Assembly (NCBI GenBank): GCA_034521975.1
Contig: JAXHLR010000006.1
Span: forward strand, 310,001-374,000
Direction: 5' to 3'
Origin: Acidimicrobiales bacterium
GTDB lineage: Bacteria > Actinomycetota > Acidimicrobiia > Acidimicrobiales > SKKL01
DNA: 64,000 nt
Shown here: piece after piece, positions 53,344 through 63,198 of the stretch
Position numbering within the stretch: position 1 is the first letter of the stretch
Layout: each line of letters opens with the position of its first letter
The notes under the pieces: model-generated
What the model saw: the letters and a program-made list of their open reading frames with translations, nothing else
Databases searched by the model: none
What the model was told of the DNA's origin: nothing
Translations under genes and position numbers: made by a program

Positions 53344-54105
53344 ATGAACACCCCCCACTCCACCTCCACGACCCGCCGCCGAGGCACCCGAGTCGCTGCG
53401 GCGGTGACCGCCCTTGCGTTGCTGACCGCTGCGTGCGGGAACGACGACGACACGGCGACCCCCGACCCGGTCGGGACCTCCCCCACCACCGAGATGGAGG
53501 AGATGGACGAGACCGACCAGACCGACCAGACCGACCAGACGGCGACCGCTGGCGTCGACACCCCCGCCGCCGACCTGCGTGCTGGCTTGACGGCTCTGTT
53601 GCAGGAGCACGTCTACCTGGCCGGCATCGCCATCAACCAGGCCGTCGCCGACGGCGGCGACCTCGAGGCCCCCGCCACCGTTGCTGCGGTGGAGACCCTC
53701 GACACCAACTCCGTCGCCCTCGCCGACGCCATCGCATCGGTCTACGGCGACGACGCCGGCGACCAGTTCCTCTCGCTGTGGCGCGACCACATCGCCATGT
53801 TCGTCGACTACACCCTCGGTGGAGCCACCGGCGACGCCGACATGCAAGCCGCCGCCCTCACCGAGCTCGAAGACTACGCCTCCGAGTTCGGATCGTTCAT
53901 CGAGTCCGCCACCGGTGGAGAACTCCCCGGCAGCGCCGTGGAGAGCGAGCTCGCCACCCACGTCGAGTCCCTCACCGCCGCGATCGACTCCGTCCTCGCC
54001 GGTGACCCCGACGTGTTCGCCAACCTGCGCACCGCAGCCGGCCACATGCCAATGACCGCCCTCGCGCTCTCCGGCGCCATCGCCACCCAGCAGGGCCTGA
54101 GCTGA
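53344..54105 (+). CDS. Helical lipoprotein next to the SigK/RskA genes
   Basis: The product is 253 residues with an AAAGGA ribosome binding site 7 bases before ATG 53344. A signal sequence (VAAAVTALALLTAAC) with lipobox anchors it outside the membrane. An acidic linker with a Thr-Asp-Gln repeat (coded by about three 9-base units) precedes two related helical units. The first contains LLQEHVYLAGIAINQAVADG and LWRDHIAMFVDYTLG. The second contains LATHVESLTAAIDSVLAGDP and AAGHMPMTALALSGAI. His, Asp and Met occur in pairs in both, which might bind metal, but no family is recognised. Confidence 0.75.
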   Translation: MNTPHSTSTTRRRGTRVAAAVTALALLTAACGNDDDTATPDPVGTSPTTEMEEMDETDQTDQTDQTATAGVDTPAADLRAGLTALLQEHVYLAGIAINQAVADGGDLEAPATVAAVETLDTNSVALADAIASVYGDDAGDQFLSLWRDHIAMFVDYTLGGATGDADMQAAALTELEDYASEFGSFIESATGGELPGSAVESELATHVESLTAAIDSVLAGDPDVFANLRTAAGHMPMTALALSGAIATQQGLS

Positions 54106-54154
54106 CCGATCTCCGGTCCAACCTGACCGACCCGGTCGACCCGTCAACCATTCC

Positions 54155-54192
54155 CGAGGGGGGTGTCCCAGTGCGCAGGGACACCCCCCTCG
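54155..54192 (+). terminator. Strong GC hairpin between the lipoprotein and cupredoxin genes
   Basis: CGAGGGGGGTGTCCC (54155-54169), an eight-base loop AGTGCGCA, then GGGACACCCCCCTCG (54178-54192) form a perfect 15-bp stem. There is no long T-run. It ends 10 bases before the AAGGAG ribosome binding site of the cupredoxin gene, so it may terminate, attenuate or protect the transcript. Confidence 0.6.
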
Positions 54193-54216
54193 TGTCGTCC
54201 CAAGGAGACACTCCCC

Positions 54217-54609
54217 ATGACCCCCACCTCCCACCTCCGCCGCCACGTCGGCACGGCCTTCGTCGCTCTCTTGCTCGTGGCCGGATTCGCATCCTGCTCC
54301 GACGACTCCACCGAGGAGCGCGCTGAGTCTGCGAGCACCGAGACGGTCACCATCGAGACCTTCATCTTCTCGCCCGATCCGGTCACCGTGCCGGTGGGTA
54401 CCACTGTGGTCTTCGAGAACCTCGACTCGACGACCCACACCGTCACCGCCGGAACCCGCGAGAGCCCCGACACCGACCTGTTCAACGCCGAGCTGGGTCC
54501 CGACGAGACGACCGAGTGGGCCTTCGACGAACCCGGCGCCTACGACTACTTCTGCCGGCTCCACAGCGGCCCGGGCATGACCGGCCAGGTGATCGTCACC
54601 GAGGGGTGA
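54217..54609 (+). CDS. Cupredoxin (plastocyanin-like) lipoprotein
   Basis: The product is 130 residues with AAGGAG 9 bases before ATG 54217. The signal sequence (FVALLLVAGFASC) ends at a lipobox Cys. The cupredoxin domain carries the copper ligands: His in DSTTHTVTAGT, then Cys, His and Met in YFCRLHSGPGMTGQVIV. Such proteins carry electrons or bind copper outside the cell. Its position after the SigK/RskA-linked lipoprotein suggests joint control, as SigK regulons elsewhere respond to redox or envelope stress; that link is inference. Confidence 0.88.
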   Translation: MTPTSHLRRHVGTAFVALLLVAGFASCSDDSTEERAESASTETVTIETFIFSPDPVTVPVGTTVVFENLDSTTHTVTAGTRESPDTDLFNAELGPDETTEWAFDEPGAYDYFCRLHSGPGMTGQVIVTEG

Positions 54610-54707
54610 GTCCCCTACCGCCCGATGGGCCGACCAGCATTCAGTTGCGCGGATCGGTGGACTGGTGGATCCTGACCAGCACGATGGCGAACCAGGGGGT
54701 GGGGGCA

Positions 54708-55295
54708 ATGGCACGTTTCACCAAAGACGTGAAGGTGGTGAACCATCTGGATGGGTCGATCCACGAATGGGAGCTGTGCGAACCGTTCTCCTACCGGATC
54801 GTCAACGAGTACGACTCCGAGGTGGCGAACGTGCCGCCGGGCTTCACGACCGACTTCGCGTCGATACCCCGACCGCTGTGGTGGTGGGTGGCGCCATGGG
54901 GGCGCCACGGTCGGGCGGCGATCATCCACGACTTCCTCTACCAGCGCGGTGCCATCACCGACGTCGCTCGACAGTCGATGTGGCGCCCGAGCCGCCTCGA
55001 ATCCGACCGGATCTTCCGCGAGGCGATGGCCGTACTCGACCGGGTCCTGCTCGGACGGAGCCGGTGGGGTCGGCTCCCCAGACCGTTCCTGACGTTGCGG
55101 TTGTTCGTCGCCGCCATCCGCCGCTGGCTCATGTGGCTGGCGGTCGTGGTGTTCGGGCACTGGGCCTACGACCGCAAGCAGGCCGAGGGCACGTCCCCCG
55201 AACTCGAGCACCGCATGCTCGTCTCGATCGCCGAGGCCATGGAGTCCGGCGAGATCGACCTCACCGAGGAGCCTGCTCACCAGACTTCTGGATGA
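54708..55295 (+). CDS. DUF1353 family protein
   Basis: The product is 195 residues from ATG 54708 (ATG 54684 is also possible), preceded by a GGGGGTGGGGGC stretch. The conserved DUF1353 core is PPGFTTDFASIPRPLWWWVA, then GRAAIIHDFLYQRGAI. These motifs are also found in phage-encoded proteins. Residues about 120-160 hold a basic segment and a hydrophobic helix (WLMWLAVVVFGHWAY), which is unusual for the family and suggests membrane contact. The function is unknown. Confidence 0.75.
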   Translation: MARFTKDVKVVNHLDGSIHEWELCEPFSYRIVNEYDSEVANVPPGFTTDFASIPRPLWWWVAPWGRHGRAAIIHDFLYQRGAITDVARQSMWRPSRLESDRIFREAMAVLDRVLLGRSRWGRLPRPFLTLRLFVAAIRRWLMWLAVVVFGHWAYDRKQAEGTSPELEHRMLVSIAEAMESGEIDLTEEPAHQTSG

Positions 55296-55525
55296 GCCGA
55301 TGAGTGAGGCGAAAGGTCTGGTAGCTGACAGTCTCGTCTCCGGCGAGTCCTCGCTCGGCGACATCCAAGGTCTGGCTGGGGCAAACACCCCTCCGGGATC
55401 CGCCTCGGCAGCGAGCGGAATCCGCTCGAGGATCCGGAGCGAGGCAGCGGCGACCATGCGCAACCGATCGCGCCGAGCCGGTGCATGGCTAGCGTGGCGC
55501 TCACCGCCCACCTGATCGGAGCGCC

Positions 55526-56457
<932 letters not shown>

Positions 56458-56461
<4 letters not shown>

Positions 56462-58080
56462 GCTCACTGACCGGCACTCCACGGCTGGTGCGCCTCGGAA
56501 TCCGCCGCGACCGCATCAACCTGGTGGTCTGGATCGTCGGCCTCGGCGCTCTGTCGTTCTTCACCGTGAGCGCGGTGGCCGGGGTAGCCCCCACCGAGGC
56601 TGACCGACTCGTCACCGCCACCTTCACCGCCGGCAACCGCCTGGCCCGCGCCTTCGACGGCCCCGCGTCGGGCACGCACCTGGGCGCCATGACCATGACC
56701 GAGATGTTCGGGGTCCTCGCGGTCCTCGGCGGCCTGATGAGCATCCTCATCATCACCCGCCTGACCCGCCAGGACGAGGAGACGGGACGGGCCGAGCTGC
56801 TGGGCTCGGCCATCGTCGGCCGTCGAGCCCGGCTGACCGCGGCGCTGGTGGTCGCCCTGTTGGCAAACGTTGTGCTGGCCACGGTCACCACCGCCGCCCT
56901 GCTCGCCCAGGACCTGCCGCTGGAGGGCTCGGTCGCCGCCGGCGCCGCCGTGGGCGCGGCAGGTGTGTCCTTCGCTGCGATCGCCGCGGTCACCTCCCAA
57001 CTGGTCGACTCCCAACGGGCCGCCACCGGGTTGGCCAGCACCGCGCTGGGTGGCGCCTTCCTCGTGCGTGCCGTCGGCGACGCCGCGGGCACCGTCGATG
57101 GTGAGACCTTCGTGGTGAGCGCCTGGCCCTCGTGGTTGTCGCCCATCGGGTGGGGTCAGCAGGTGCGCGCCTTCAGCCAGGACCAGTGGGACGTCTTTTT
57201 GATCTTCGGCGGGTTCATCGCCGTCCTGGTCGGGGTCGCCTATCTGATCGGCGACCGTCGCGACCTGGGTGCCGGGGTGGTCGACGTGCGACCCGGCCCG
57301 GCCACTGCCGGTGGTCGCCTCTCCAACCCCCTGAAGCTGGTGTGGCGACTCCAGTGGGCGACGCTCGCCGCGTGGACCATCGGGATCCTGATCCTCGCCG
57401 TCGCCTGGGCCTCCCTCGGCGACGGCGCCGACGAGCTGGTCGGCCTCAGCGAGGAGTTCGAGGCGATGTTTCGGTCCATGGTCGGTGAGGGCGGGATGGT
57501 CGACGCCTACATCGCCTTCGTCATGAGCTTCACCGCCGTGGCGATCGGAGCCGCGATGGTCCAGGCGTTGCTGCGCACCCGTGCCGAGGAGTCCACCGGC
57601 CGCATCGAAGCGGTGCTGGCCGGCTCGGTCGGTCGACGGCGCTGGATCGGAGCCACCGTCTTGGTGGCCGGGGGCTCCATCCTCGCGATCCTGGTGCTGA
57701 CCGGGGTGTCGTCGGCGCTGGTGTTCGGGGTGATGATCGACGACGTGGGCGAGGGGTTCTCCAGCTTCGGTGGCGCCACCGCTGTGCAGTTGCCGGCGCT
57801 CGTGGCGTTGGGCGGAGCGGTCCTGGCGGTGATCGGCCTCGTCCCCCGCTGGTCGGCCGGGCTGGCGTGGGGGCTGCTGGCTGCGACCTTCGTGATGGGC
57901 CAGCTCGGCGCCGTCCTCGAGCTGCCCCAGATGGTGATGAACCTGTCGCCGTTCACCCACGTGCCGTCGTTCCCGGCCGAGGGCATCGCCGTGCTCCCCC
58001 TGGTCGTCCTCACCGGGGTCGGCGCTGGGCTCGGTGCACTCGGGGTCGAAGCGTTCCGCCGGCGAGACCTGCAGCTCTGA
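56458..58080 (+). CDS. ABC exporter permease (polyketide-antibiotic exporter type)
   Basis: The product is 540 residues with about 12 membrane helices in two halves, each starting with a similar helix (INLVVWIVGLGALSFFTVSA; LQWATLAAWTIGILILAVAW). Both halves contain an Arg/Glu motif (TRQDEETGRAELLGSAIVGR; LRTRAEESTGRIEAVLAGSV) found in exporters of the TnrB3 family. It should form a transporter with the ATPase gene it overlaps. The substrate is unknown. Confidence 0.88.
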
Positions 58081-58095
58081 GCGGTTCGGGCTCGG

Positions 58096-60447
58096 TCAGG
58101 CCCCGACGAGGGGAACGGCCGGAGCCTCGCCGTAGAGGGTGGTGCGGAGCCGGAGCGGGCGGCCGAGGGGCTCGACGATGGCGGCGAAGTCGTCGGCTTC
58201 GAGACCCTGGCCGTGCTCGGCGCCCGCAGCCCGGGAGATGTTCTCGTCCATGAGGGTGCCACCGAGGTCGTTGCACCCCGCCCGCAGGAGCTGACGCACA
58301 CCGCCGACGCCGATCTTCACCCAGCTTGCCTGGATGTTGTCGATCAGGCCTCGATAGGCGATGCGGGCCACGGCGTGCACGAGCAGCACCTCGCGGAACG
58401 TGGGCCCGCGTCGGGCCTTGCGCTGCAGGTAGATGGGTGAGGCCATGTGCACAAATGGCAGTCCGACGAACTCGGTGAACCCACCGGTCTCGGCCTGGAG
58501 GGCGCGGGTCACGAGCATGTGGCGCACCCAGCTCTCGGGCGACTCGACCGCCCCGAACATCATGGTCACGTTGGACCGCAGGCCGACCTCGTGGGCGGTG
58601 CGGTGGGCGAACAGCCACTCCTCGGTGTTGATCTTGTCGGGACAGAGCAGCCCGCGCACCGGGTCGTCGAGGATCTCGGCCGCGGTGCCGGGTAGGGTGT
58701 GCAACCCGGCGTCCATGAGTCGCCGCAGGTAGTCGGCGAGGGGTTCGCCGAGACGTTTGGCGCCCTCGGTGACCTCGAGCGCAGTGAAGCCGTGGACATG
58801 GATCCCGGGCACCGCCTCGGTGACGGCCCTGGTGACGTCGATGTAGTAGTCGCCGTCGAAGTCGGGATGGATGCCGCCCTGGAGGCACACCTCGGTGGCC
58901 CCCAGCTCGGCGGCCTCACGCACCCGCTCGGCGATGTCGTCGAGGGTGAGCAGGTACGGGGTGCCGCGCAGGTTGAGCGACAGCGGACCCTTGGAGAACC
59001 CGCAGAACCGACACTTGAAGGTGCACACGTTGGTGTAGTTGATGTTGCGGTTGTGGACGTAGGTGACCGAGTCGCCGACCGCCTCGGCTCGCAGCTCGTC
59101 GGCGACCTCGGCGACCGCCGCCACCTCGCTGCCCCGGGCCCTGAACAAGGTGAGCAGCTCGTCGAACCCTGGCTGCTGGCCGGCCCGGACGCCGTCGAGG
59201 ACCTCGGCGACGGGGCCGGCGAGCATCGGCGTCGCCGGAACCAGAGCCGGCGCCTCGACCGCAGCACCGGAGTACCAGGCGGTGCTCTGGTTGGCGACGT
59301 CGACGTCGGCACCGGATCCAGCGTGCAACCGGTCGCGGGTCCGTTCCGGCAGGTGCGAGCCGGGGTCGTCACGCCCGAGCCACTCGGCGTCGGACCGGTC
59401 GAGGACGGCGAAGTGCAGCTCGGGGTCGAGCCAGCGGTCGGGCTCGGCGGCCCACTCGGGGTGTACGGCCAGCCGCGGCGCGAGCACGCGCCCGGTCGCC
59501 TCGGTGGCCTCGCGCAGACGGTCGAGCTCGGGCCAGGGCCGTTCGGGGTTGACGTGGTCGGCGGTGACCGGCGAGACCCCGCCCCAGTCGTCGATGCCCG
59601 CATCGATCAATCGGCCGAGGTCGGTAGCCAGGTTGGGGGGTGCCTGTACGTGCACCTCGGGCGGGAGGATCATCCGGGCGAGGGCGACCGCCCGCAGGTG
59701 CTGTTCCTCGGGGCAGGGCTCGTGCCGCCACATGGCCGTACCCGCCTTGGGCAGGAAGTTCTGGACGATGACCTCCTGCACGTGGCCGTGTCGACGATGC
59801 GACTCGGCGATGGCCTCGAGGGCGGTGACGCGATCGGCCTCGTCGTCGCCGATGCCGACGAGGATGCCGGTGGTGAAGGGGATGGACAGCTCGCCGGCAG
59901 CGTCGAGGGTGGCGAGGCGCCGGGCGGGCTCCTTGTCGGGTGAGCCCCGGTGAGCGTCGAGATCGCCGCGGAGCGACTCGATCATCATCCCCTGCGAGGG
60001 ACTGACCTTGCGCAGTGCCGCCAGCTCCTCGGGGAACAGCGCTCCGGCGTTGGCGTGGGGCAACAGGCCCGTGACCTCGAGCACCACCTGGCACATGTCG
60101 GCCAGGTAGTGGACGGTCGACTCGTAGCCGTTGGCGTCGAGCCACTCGGCCGCGACGGCGAACCGCAGCTCGGGCCGCTCGCCGAGGGTGAACAGCGCCT
60201 CGTGACAGCCCGCCTGGGCCCCGGCGCGGGCGATGGCGAGCACCTGATCGCGGGTGAGATAGGGGGAGTCGACCCGGGCCGGCGGCTGAGCGAAGGTGCA
60301 GTAGCCGCACTGATCGCGACACAACATGGTGAGGGGGATGAACACCTTGGGCGAGAAGGTGGTGCGGTTGCCGAACCGGTCGTCGCGGACGGCACTGGCC
60401 GCGCCCATGAGGTCAGCGGTGGGCAGGGTGGTGAGGTCGGTGGTCAC
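58096..60447 (-). CDS. fbiC: Bifunctional FO synthase (CofG-CofH fusion)
   Basis: The product is 783 residues from GTG 60447 with a GGAG ribosome binding site 5 bases upstream. It makes FO, the deazaflavin core of coenzyme F420, from tyrosine and a ribityl-aminouracil, using two radical SAM domains. The N-terminal CofG domain has CRDQCGYCTF (cluster cysteines). The C-terminal CofH domain has NVCTFKCRFCGFSKG. Length fits the fused actinobacterial form. The start overlaps the HxlR regulator stop by four bases. Confidence 0.95.
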   Translation of the reverse strand: MTTDLTTLPTADLMGAASAVRDDRFGNRTTFSPKVFIPLTMLCRDQCGYCTFAQPPARVDSPYLTRDQVLAIARAGAQAGCHEALFTLGERPELRFAVAAEWLDANGYESTVHYLADMCQVVLEVTGLLPHANAGALFPEELAALRKVSPSQGMMIESLRGDLDAHRGSPDKEPARRLATLDAAGELSIPFTTGILVGIGDDEADRVTALEAIAESHRRHGHVQEVIVQNFLPKAGTAMWRHEPCPEEQHLRAVALARMILPPEVHVQAPPNLATDLGRLIDAGIDDWGGVSPVTADHVNPERPWPELDRLREATEATGRVLAPRLAVHPEWAAEPDRWLDPELHFAVLDRSDAEWLGRDDPGSHLPERTRDRLHAGSGADVDVANQSTAWYSGAAVEAPALVPATPMLAGPVAEVLDGVRAGQQPGFDELLTLFRARGSEVAAVAEVADELRAEAVGDSVTYVHNRNINYTNVCTFKCRFCGFSKGPLSLNLRGTPYLLTLDDIAERVREAAELGATEVCLQGGIHPDFDGDYYIDVTRAVTEAVPGIHVHGFTALEVTEGAKRLGEPLADYLRRLMDAGLHTLPGTAAEILDDPVRGLLCPDKINTEEWLFAHRTAHEVGLRSNVTMMFGAVESPESWVRHMLVTRALQAETGGFTEFVGLPFVHMASPIYLQRKARRGPTFREVLLVHAVARIAYRGLIDNIQASWVKIGVGGVRQLLRAGCNDLGGTLMDENISRAAGAEHGQGLEADDFAAIVEPLGRPLRLRTTLYGEAPAVPLVGA

Positions 60448-60902
60448 GAGTCTCCTGTAGCGACGAGCGAGCCCGGTCCGGGCCGGCTGCGGATGTGGCC
60501 GGGCGCCACCGCCTCCTCGCAGCGGGGGCACCGGGGTTGACGTTCGATGGGCGTGCCACAGCGGTCGTGCACCAGCTCGACGGGCGCGCCCGCGTCGGCG
60601 TACCAGTGGTCGCCCCAGGCCATGAGCGACACCAGCGCCGGCGACAGGTCGGCGCCCTTGCGGGTGAGCCGGTACTCACAGCGCACGGGCCGCTGCTGGT
60701 AGGGAACCTTCTCGACCACGCCGTGGCCGACGAGGCGGTTGAGCCGATCGGTGAGCAGGTTGCGGGCGATGCCGAGGTCGGCCTGGAGCTCGCTGAAGCG
60801 CCGCACCCCCCGGAACAGGTCGCGAAGGATGAGCAGGGTCCACCGGTCACCGACCACGTCGAGGGTGGCGGCGATGGAGCACGGTGTCTCGGTCGGTCCC
60901 AC
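60444..60902 (-). CDS. HxlR family transcriptional regulator with C-terminal zinc ribbon
   Basis: The product is 152 residues. The winged helix of the HxlR family is clear: CSIAATLDVVGDRWTLLILR, then RRFSELQADLGIARNLLTDR, then YRLTRKGADLSPALVSLMAW. A C-terminal Cys cluster (CGTPIERQPRCPRCEE) probably binds zinc. Its stop overlaps the FO synthase start, so it is co-expressed with F420 synthesis and may respond to redox or oxidant signals. That functional link is inference. Confidence 0.88.
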   Translation of the reverse strand: MGPTETPCSIAATLDVVGDRWTLLILRDLFRGVRRFSELQADLGIARNLLTDRLNRLVGHGVVEKVPYQQRPVRCEYRLTRKGADLSPALVSLMAWGDHWYADAGAPVELVHDRCGTPIERQPRCPRCEEAVAPGHIRSRPGPGSLVATGDS

Positions 60903-60960
60903 GCCGCGTGACCCTACGCCGGGTCAGTTTCAAAATGCAACTGACCACGGCGACACGCGA

Positions 60961-61926
60961 CTACCCGGGCGGGCGGATGGCGTCGAGGTCGATCACCGAC
61001 ACCTGATCCGGCGGTGGTGGCTCGATCCGCACCGGGGTGTCGAGATCGAACCAGTCGACCTCGTAGCGCATCACGGGAAGGGCGGCGTCGAGCGCCTGGG
61101 GGCCCTCGACGCGCTCGGCGAGATCGAACACCGCCTCGCGGTCGAGCTCGATGACGACCCGACGAGCCACGCCGTCGTCGCCGATCCACGCGTCGAACCT
61201 GACGATGCGGTCGAGCAGTCCCGGCGGGAGAGAGTCGGCCATCTGGTCGAGTGCTCCACCGGCACCGTCGGCGGAGAGCTCGGAGAAGCCCTCGGGGTCG
61301 ATCCAGCCCGAGTACCGCCGGGTGGGTTCACCGTCCAACGGTGGTGCCTCGGTGACCGTCACCTCGTCGCCCACGGACTCGAGGACCTGGAGGAACCGGT
61401 CGGGACGAGCGAGCCCGAGCGTGCGACTCGCCTGGGCGGCATCGACCGGGTACAGGACCCACTCACGGTCGGCGGTGCCCACGTAGAGGTACACCGTGCC
61501 GTCGACGATCCGAACGATGAGCTCGTCGCCCAGGCCCTCGGACGCGATCGGGCCGGCCTCGGCGGGGAGCTGCGCACGAAGCGAGGCCAGATCGACCACC
61601 GTCTCGCTGGCGCCCGCATCGTGGTCGAACACCCCCTCGACCGTCGTGGAGGCAACCATCGCTCCTTCGCGGCCGAGCGAGACCTGCAAGCCGAAGCGGC
61701 CGCTCGAGACCCGTTGGGCCCGGTCGGCGGCGGCCACCACCTCGTCTCGAGGACCGACACCGGGGGCACTCGCCTCCCTCACACCCAGGGACCGACCGGG
61801 ATCGGATCCCTCGCCGGGGCCCACCGCCGCGCAGGCGCCGAGCCCGACAGCGAGACACACCACCAGTGCCATCGCGGCAGGCGACCACCCCCGCGATGCG
61901 AGCACTGCACGACCGACGCCATCCAT
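60961..61926 (-). CDS. LppX/LprG-like lipoprotein candidate
   Basis: The product is 321 residues with a GAGGAGG ribosome binding site before ATG 61926. A signal sequence (AAMALVVCLAVGLGAC) with lipobox is followed by an alpha/beta domain (FGLQVSLGREGAMVASTTVE, then IVRIVDGTVYLYVGTADREW). It continues with PTRRYSGWIDPEGFSELSAD and a C-terminal FDAWIGDDGVARRVVIELDR. This order resembles LppX/LprAFG-type lipid-carrier lipoproteins of actinobacteria, though identity is by layout only. The next 275 bases up to 62202 hold no gene; a GGGGCGC-CGAC-GCGCCCC hairpin lies at 61963-61980 in its leader. Confidence 0.72.
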   Translation of the reverse strand: MDGVGRAVLASRGWSPAAMALVVCLAVGLGACAAVGPGEGSDPGRSLGVREASAPGVGPRDEVVAAADRAQRVSSGRFGLQVSLGREGAMVASTTVEGVFDHDAGASETVVDLASLRAQLPAEAGPIASEGLGDELIVRIVDGTVYLYVGTADREWVLYPVDAAQASRTLGLARPDRFLQVLESVGDEVTVTEAPPLDGEPTRRYSGWIDPEGFSELSADGAGGALDQMADSLPPGLLDRIVRFDAWIGDDGVARRVVIELDREAVFDLAERVEGPQALDAALPVMRYEVDWFDLDTPVRIEPPPPDQVSVIDLDAIRPPG

Positions 61927-62202
61927 GACGCCCTCCTCACCGGCCGCGATGCGGCCACCCGAGGGGCGCCGACGCGCCCCGTCCACCACGGTGGTCGGCG
62001 CATCGCCGACGATCGGGGCACGGCATCCGCCGGTGCGATAGTGCCATGTTGGTCGGCCCCAGCCCCGCCCGCAACCATCGTGGCGGCGACCACGGCAGGA
62101 TCCGCACCCAGATCCCGCGCGATGGCGGTCCCACGGGACGGTTTCGGTCATAGACTGCCAGGAGGTCTGACGGGCGGGCACGTGGCCGGTTCGGGGAGCG
62201 GC

Positions 62203-63198
62203 ATGGAAGCGACGAGCACACAATTCAGGCGCCGAGCGGTGCTGCTCGTCCGCGTCCTGGTGAGCGTCGGCTTCCTGGCGGTGCTGTTCACCCAGGTCGA
62301 CGACGTCGACCCCGGCTCGCTGACCCCCACGTGGTCGTTCAGCACCATCATGTGGCTCGCCGGGGCCGCCGCGTTCACCTTCATCGGCATCGGCCTCTCC
62401 ACCATGCGCTGGCAGCAGGTCCTCACCGCCATGGGGATCCACACCCGGTGGCGCCACCTGTTCTCCCACTACCTCGCCGGCCAGTTCATCTCCAACGTGT
62501 TGCCCACCACCATCGGAGGCGACGTGGTGCGGGTGTCGCGCCTGTCCCAGGAAAGTGGCCACAGCCCCAGCACCTTCGCCTCGGTGGTGCTCGAACGCCT
62601 CAGCGGCTGGCTGGTGCTTCCGCTCATCACCTTCGCCGGTCTCCTGGCGAACCCCGGCCTGCGTCAGCTGGGAGCCGCCACCGCCCTGGCCGCCGCCGTC
62701 GCGGCCGCGACCCTCACCGCCCTGGTGCTCGTCGTGGTCCTCGTCGCCGACGTGCGCCTGGGCGGGCGATTCGCACGCCGCGAGGGCTGGTCCCGCTTCG
62801 CCGGAGCGGTCCACGAAGGCATGACCCACTTGCGCAAGCAGCCCCTCGCCGCCACCTCGGTCCTCGCTGCCGGCGTCCTCTACCAGCTGGTGATGGTGGT
62901 CGCCGCGCTGATGGCGAGCCAGGCCCTCGGCATCAGCGCGCTCGGGCTCACCGCGATGCTCACGTTCCTCCCGGCCGTCCTCGTCATCCAGGTCCTGCCC
63001 GTCGGCATCTCGGGCTTGGGTCTGCGCGAGGCCGCCTTCGTGATCTTTCTCGGTCCCCTCGGCGTCCCCACCGAGCAGGCGATCGCGCTCGGGCTCTGCC
63101 TCTATCTGCTCAACGTGGTCACCAGCCTCCCCGGCGCTCCGGCGTTCGCCATCGGACCTCGCCGGCACAATCCTGCCGCCAGCGGAGCCTTGGCATGA
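62203..63198 (+). CDS. LPG synthase-type integral membrane protein (UPF0104 / AglD-like)
   Basis: The product is 331 residues from ATG 62203 with GGGGAG four bases upstream. About eight membrane helices are predicted. Family blocks are FTFIGIGLSTMRWQQVLTAM, then FISNVLPTTIGGDVVRVSRL, then ASVVLERLSGWLVLPLITFA, and PVGISGLGLREAAFVIFLGP. This fold is the lysyl-phosphatidylglycerol synthase transmembrane region, found in lipid flippases and AglD-like proteins of the cell envelope. No soluble synthase domain is attached. It overlaps the next gene by ATGA, so the two probably work together on envelope lipids. Confidence 0.85.
   Translation: MEATSTQFRRRAVLLVRVLVSVGFLAVLFTQVDDVDPGSLTPTWSFSTIMWLAGAAAFTFIGIGLSTMRWQQVLTAMGIHTRWRHLFSHYLAGQFISNVLPTTIGGDVVRVSRLSQESGHSPSTFASVVLERLSGWLVLPLITFAGLLANPGLRQLGAATALAAAVAAATLTALVLVVVLVADVRLGGRFARREGWSRFAGAVHEGMTHLRKQPLAATSVLAAGVLYQLVMVVAALMASQALGISALGLTAMLTFLPAVLVIQVLPVGISGLGLREAAFVIFLGPLGVPTEQAIALGLCLYLLNVVTSLPGAPAFAIGPRRHNPAASGALA

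Noticed and set aside
55412-55428. Palindrome CGAGCGGA-A-TCCGCTCG upstream of the ABC exporter as an operator
   Set aside because: It is short, GC-rich and nearly 100 bases from the gene, and no regulator gene is adjacent; chance is likely.
55300-55515. A 71-residue + strand frame before the ABC exporter
   Set aside because: There is no ribosome binding site, no motif, and low-complexity Ser/Ala/Arg composition.
56464-57960. A 498-residue - strand frame opposite the ABC permease
   Set aside because: It is a His/Gln/Gly-rich shadow; the + strand has membrane helices and exporter motifs.
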